DNA of 64,000 nucleotides, taken from the NCBI RefSeq assembly GCF_900104725.1, contig NZ_LT629758.1, forward strand, positions 1,302,001 through 1,366,000, given 5' to 3'. The stretch is from Actinoplanes derwentensis (GTDB lineage Bacteria > Actinomycetota > Actinomycetes > Mycobacteriales > Micromonosporaceae). A model generated the notes under the pieces. That model searched no databases. It was not told the origin of the DNA and saw only the letters and a program-made list of their open reading frames with translations. Shown here one piece after another: positions 60,949 through 64,000 of this stretch. The position numbers and the translations under genes are program-made. Positions within the stretch are counted from its first letter, which is position 1. Every line of letters begins with the position of its first letter.

Positions 60949-60987
60949 AACGCCGCCCCGCTTCCCCGCGGGGCGGCGTTCTTTTGT
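60949..60987 (+). terminator. Rho-independent terminator of the importer operon
   Basis: A perfect 13-base stem AACGCCGCCCCGC / GCGGGGCGGCGTT (60949-60961 and 60968-60980) is followed by CTTTTGTTT. It is the best classical terminator in the window. Confidence 0.9.
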
Positions 60988-61001
60988 TTCCGGCTGATGT
61001 C

Positions 61002-61059
61002 TTGACGATGTACTCGCGGGTATCTATCTTCTGATGCAAGGATTTGCAAAATCTGCAAA
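61002..61059 (+). promoter_or_regulatory. Alpha-amylase promoter and operator
   Basis: TTGACG (61002-61007) and TATCTT (61025-61030) are separated by 17 bases. Just downstream, TTTGCA-5-TGCAAA (61043-61059) is a perfect inverted repeat, with an additional TGCAAG at 61035. Similar TTGCA/TGCAA repeats are known as maltose-regulator sites before streptomycete amylase genes. Confidence 0.7.
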
Positions 61060-61087
61060 CTCTTTCCCCTTCCCCCAGGAGATCGAT

Positions 61088-62815
61088 GTGGACAGACGCC
61101 TGACCCGCATCCTGGCCGCCACCACCCTTGCCCTCGGCATCGGCGGCTTCGGCATCGCTCAGATCGCCACCGGCCCCTCCGCCTACGCCGCTCCGCCCGG
61201 CGCCAAGGACGTCACGGCCGTCATGTTCGAGTGGTCGTTCGCCTCGGTCGCCCGCGAGTGCACCAGCACGCTGGGCCCGCTCGGCTACGGATATGTGCAG
61301 GTCTCCCCGCCGCAGGAGCACATCCAAGGGTCGCAGTGGTGGACGTCGTACCAGCCGGTGTCGTACCGGATCGCCGGTCGTCTGGGTGACCGCACCGCCT
61401 TCGCGAACATGGTGACCACATGTCACGCGGCCGGTGTCAAGGTCATCGCCGACACGGTCATCAACCACATGAGCGCCGGTTCCGGTACGGGTACCGGCGG
61501 CAGCTCGTACAGCAAGTACAACTATCCGGGCGTCTACTCCGACGCCGACTTCCACACCTGCCGCACCGCGATCAGCGACTACACCAACCGCGGGAACGTA
61601 CAGGATTGTGAACTGGTCAACCTCTCGGACCTCAACACCGGAAGCGATTACGTACGCGGAAAGATCGCCGGCTACCTCAACGACCTCGCCTCCCTGGGAG
61701 TCGACGGGTTCCGCATCGACGCCGCCAAACACATCTCCGCCGCCGACCTGGCCGGGATCAAGTCGAAACTGTCGAACACCGGCGCCTACTGGAAACAGGA
61801 GGTGATCTTCGGTTCCGGCGAAGCAGTCCAGCCGACCGAATACACCGGCACCGGTGACGTGCAGGAGTTCCGGTTCGCCCGCGACCTCAAGCGGGTGTTC
61901 CTCAACGAGAACCTCGCCTACCTGTCCAACTTCGGCACCGCCTGGGGTTACCTGCCCAGCAGTCAGGCCGCGGTCTTCGTCGACAACCACGACACCGAAC
62001 GTGGCGGGGACACACTCAACTACAAGAACGGGTCGGCATACACGCTCGCGCAGGTGTTCACCCTGGCCTGGCCGTACGGCGCACCGGACGTCAACTCCGG
62101 CTACGAGTTCACCGACCACGACGCCGGGCCGCCCGGCAACGGCACGGTCAGCGCCTGCTACGCCGACGGCTGGAAATGCCAGCACGCGTGGCGGCAGATC
62201 GGCAACATGGTCGGATTCCGCAACACCGTCGCCGGTACGGCCGTCACGAACTGGTGGAGCAACGGAGCCGACCAGATCGCCTTCGGGCGCGGCAGCAAGG
62301 GCTACGTCGCGATCAACCACGAGGGCAGTTCGCTGACTCGGACCTTCCAGACGTCACTGCCCGCCGGAACCTACTGCGACGTGCAGCACGGCGACCCGAC
62401 CGCGTCCGGCGGCTGCACCGGCACCAGCTACACGGTCAACGCCTCCGGTCAGTTCACCGCCACCATCGGAGCGGGCGACGCGGTCGCGATCTACGTCGGC
62501 GCCAGCGGAGGGACCACCACACCGGTGACCGGCACCGGCTTCAACGTGACCGCCACGACGACACTCGGGCAGAACATCTTCGTCACCGGCAACCAGGCAG
62601 CGCTCGGCAACTGGGCACCGGCCAGTGCTGTCGCGCTGTCATCGGCCACCTATCCGGTGTGGAAGGGGACCGTCTCACTGCCCGCCGGAACCGTGTTCGA
62701 GTACAAGTACCTCCGCAAGAACAGCGACGGCACCGTGACCTGGGAATCCGGCGCCAACCGGACCGCCACCGTCCCGGCCGGCGGCCAGCTCACCCTCACC
62801 GACACCTGGCGCTAG
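61088..62815 (+). CDS. Secreted GH13 alpha-amylase with CBM20
   Basis: The 575-residue secreted enzyme starts at GTG 61088, with AGGAG six bases upstream. The signal peptide ends near AYA-APPG. The GH13 conserved regions appear in order: [17 protein letters not shown] with the nucleophile Asp, EVIFG with the acid Glu and [11 protein letters not shown] linker near residue 475 leads to a C-terminal starch-binding CBM20 ([33 protein letters not shown]). It hydrolyses starch outside the cell under the promoter described above. Confidence 0.95.
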   Translation: MDRRLTRILAATTLALGIGGFGIAQIATGPSAYAAPPGAKDVTAVMFEWSFASVARECTSTLGPLGYGYVQVSPPQEHIQGSQWWTSYQPVSYRIAGRLGDRTAFANMVTTCHAAGVKVIADTVINHMSAGSGTGTGGSSYSKYNYPGVYSDADFHTCRTAISDYTNRGNVQDCELVNLSDLNTGSDYVRGKIAGYLNDLASLGVDGFRIDAAKHISAADLAGIKSKLSNTGAYWKQEVIFGSGEAVQPTEYTGTGDVQEFRFARDLKRVFLNENLAYLSNFGTAWGYLPSSQAAVFVDNHDTERGGDTLNYKNGSAYTLAQVFTLAWPYGAPDVNSGYEFTDHDAGPPGNGTVSACYADGWKCQHAWRQIGNMVGFRNTVAGTAVTNWWSNGADQIAFGRGSKGYVAINHEGSSLTRTFQTSLPAGTYCDVQHGDPTASGGCTGTSYTVNASGQFTATIGAGDAVAIYVGASGGTTTPVTGTGFNVTATTTLGQNIFVTGNQAALGNWAPASAVALSSATYPVWKGTVSLPAGTVFEYKYLRKNSDGTVTWESGANRTATVPAGGQLTLTDTWR

Positions 62816-62847
62816 GCGGCTAGGGCTGGCGCTGCGCGGCTGGGCGG

Positions 62848-63696
62848 CTAGGCGGCAGCCAGAAACCGGCGGCGGGCCCGCGAATACGCCACCCGCAGCA
62901 GATAGGCAGTCACCTCGTCCGGCGTGGGCCGGCGGTCCGGGTCCTTGTGCAGCAGCGCCAGCAGCAGCGCAGTCAGCGGCCCGGACCGCCGCGTCCGGTC
63001 GGGCGGGTCGGCGAGCAGCGCCCGCAACACCGCCCCGCCGTCGCCCCGGGTGAACGGTGGCCGGCCCTCAGCCGTGAAATACAGCGTCGCCCCGAACGAC
63101 CACAGGTCGCCGGCAACCCCCGACTCCTGTGCCAGCAGGCGTTCCGGGGCGATGTAATCGGGCGACCCGAACCGCGGATCCGGGGCGTCGGCACCGATCG
63201 CGGCCAGCCCGAAATCACCGAGCACCACCCGGCCGTCCGCGGCGATCAGCACGTTGTCCGGCTTCACATCCCGGTGCACCACCCCGGCGGCGTGGGCGGC
63301 CCGCAGCGCGGCCAGCACCTCCAGCCCGAGCCGGGCGGTTTCCGCCGGTGACGACGGCCCGTCCGCCCGAACCACCTGATGCAGCGACCGAGACGGCACG
63401 TACTCCATCACGATCCACGAACGCCCACCGGCGACGAGCACGTCATACACCTTGATCAGCCCCGGATGGTTGAGCCGAGCGCCGGCCCGAGCCTCCCGCG
63501 CCGCACGGGTCTCCCGATCCGCACAGGTCTCCTGATCCGTCACCGGCAGTTCCTTGACCGCGACCGTACGCCCGAGCAGCATGTCCTCGGCCCGCCAGAC
63601 CCGGCCCATGCCACCCGCGCCTATCAGCTCGGCCAGCCGGTACCGCCCAGTCAGATACTCGGCCATCTCCGCACCCCGATCCTCCGTGGTCGTCAC
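62848..63696 (-). CDS. Soluble Ser/Thr protein kinase
   Basis: The 282-residue Hanks-type kinase has GAGGMGRVW, invariant Lys in AVKELP, HRDVKPDNV and DFGLA, but no membrane helix or PASTA domains, so it is cytoplasmic. GTG 63696 gives the longest form; ATG 63666 (MAEYLTGRY) is closer to the conserved start and may be right. The 174 bases upstream (63697-63870) contain no gene. Confidence 0.88.
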   Translation of the reverse strand: MTTTEDRGAEMAEYLTGRYRLAELIGAGGMGRVWRAEDMLLGRTVAVKELPVTDQETCADRETRAAREARAGARLNHPGLIKVYDVLVAGGRSWIVMEYVPSRSLHQVVRADGPSSPAETARLGLEVLAALRAAHAAGVVHRDVKPDNVLIAADGRVVLGDFGLAAIGADAPDPRFGSPDYIAPERLLAQESGVAGDLWSFGATLYFTAEGRPPFTRGDGGAVLRALLADPPDRTRRSGPLTALLLALLHKDPDRRPTPDEVTAYLLRVAYSRARRRFLAAA

Positions 63697-63870
63697 CGGA
63701 GATTCGGAGCCAAGGCGCGGTCGGATGGCCGCGAATCAAATCATTTTCACTTCCGCACCGAGAGAGTTCACCGAGGCGACCGCGCCCGCCGCCCGTTCCA
63801 ACTCGCGAACTGGTTTCCGCTCCGCTGGCCCGCTGGCCCGCTGGCCCGGCGGCACGATCCGGGTCGTTGC

Positions 63871-64000
63871 TCACCCGGCCAGGAGGCGGATCGGCTGCGG
63901 GCGTAGGCGGTCGAGTGCCCTCTCCGTTGCGGTGTCCGCGGCCAAGTGGACGACCAGCCGCTGGTCGTCACCGGCAGGTAGGTCCAGCACCTCGTAGAGC
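63871..64000 (-). CDS. 3' end of a gene, MmyB-like C-terminus
   Basis: The minus-strand frame ending at TGA (63871-63873) is open to the window edge, giving 42 residues: LYEVLDLPAGDDQRLVVHLA at the start and RPQPIRLLAG at the end. This resembles the tail of XRE regulators with an MmyB ligand domain. The rest lies beyond the window, so the call is tentative. Confidence 0.5.
   Translation of the reverse strand, partial: LYEVLDLPAGDDQRLVVHLAADTATERALDRLRPQPIRLLAG

Noticed and set aside
63697..63870. Plus-strand frame running from the kinase region to the window end
   Set aside because: Arg/Ser-rich shadow of the kinase; the minus-strand frame with a sensible protein tail explains the edge better.

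Overview
The window is GC-rich, gene-dense, and uses many GTG and TTG starts with overlapping stop/start junctions. It reads as chromosome of a filamentous actinomycete. The gene families (SigE-family sigma factor, LRV-repeat protein, DUF3253, MmyB-like end, shared-ATPase sugar transporters, B12-riboswitch nrdAB) fit Micromonosporaceae such as Actinoplanes, but that placement is inference. No rRNA, tRNA, CRISPR array, insertion sequence or phage module was found.

Layout. 1-4.8 kb: rhamnoside-type sugar ABC importer (left end cut) with a GH78 alpha-L-rhamnosidase. 4.8-6.1 kb: SRPBCC/ArsR pair behind twin palindromic operators, then a decayed PfkB kinase. 6.1-10.8 kb: membrane-anchored protein, large FAD/Fe-S D-lactate-type dehydrogenase, P-loop kinase. 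10.9-12.9 kb: ATPase plus HNH nuclease resembling the Septu (PtuA-PtuB) anti-phage pair. 13-21.8 kb: hypotheticals, LRV repeat protein, FAD monooxygenase, Na+/H+ exchanger, PhoD phosphatase, GNAT. 22-26.9 kb: L,D-transpeptidase, PepSY membrane protein with an apparent CTG start, enoyl-CoA hydratase family protein, SUMF1-domain protein. 27.1-31 kb: class I ribonucleotide reductase (nrdA-nrdB) behind candidate NrdR boxes, a cobalamin riboswitch and a Shine-Dalgarno-masking hairpin.

31.4-35.7 kb is an accessory stretch: a WXG/ESAT-6-like protein, a large WXG-type protein with a HEERH zincin motif, a lipoprotein and a frameshifted immunity-like gene, followed by gene-poor DNA. 36.7-40.5 kb holds an FtsX-ectodomain membrane protein coupled to a sigma factor, aldose 1-epimerase and an amidohydrolase. 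41.3-44 kb is a two-component system whose promoter repeats recur before a PepSY-type secreted protein. 44.4-47.8 kb holds a NarL/DesK pair, CcdA and a secreted protein. 47.8-51.6 kb holds a Baeyer-Villiger-type monooxygenase with TetR regulator and a BenE transporter. 51.6-54.1 kb is rich in short tandem repeats. 54.1-56.1 kb holds MarR, a DinB-like protein and a GNAT.

The most interesting locus is 56.2-60.9 kb. A histidine ammonia-lyase homologue that has lost the Ala-Ser-Gly triad needed to form the MIO cofactor faces, across one palindromic control region, a four-gene OpuC-type quaternary-amine ABC importer. MIO-free members of this fold include ergothionase, which eliminates trimethylamine from ergothioneine. 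The locus is therefore proposed as an uptake and degradation module for ergothioneine, hercynine or another betaine-type amino acid. The right end holds a secreted GH13-CBM20 alpha-amylase with a well-formed promoter, a soluble Ser/Thr kinase and the 3' end of one more gene.
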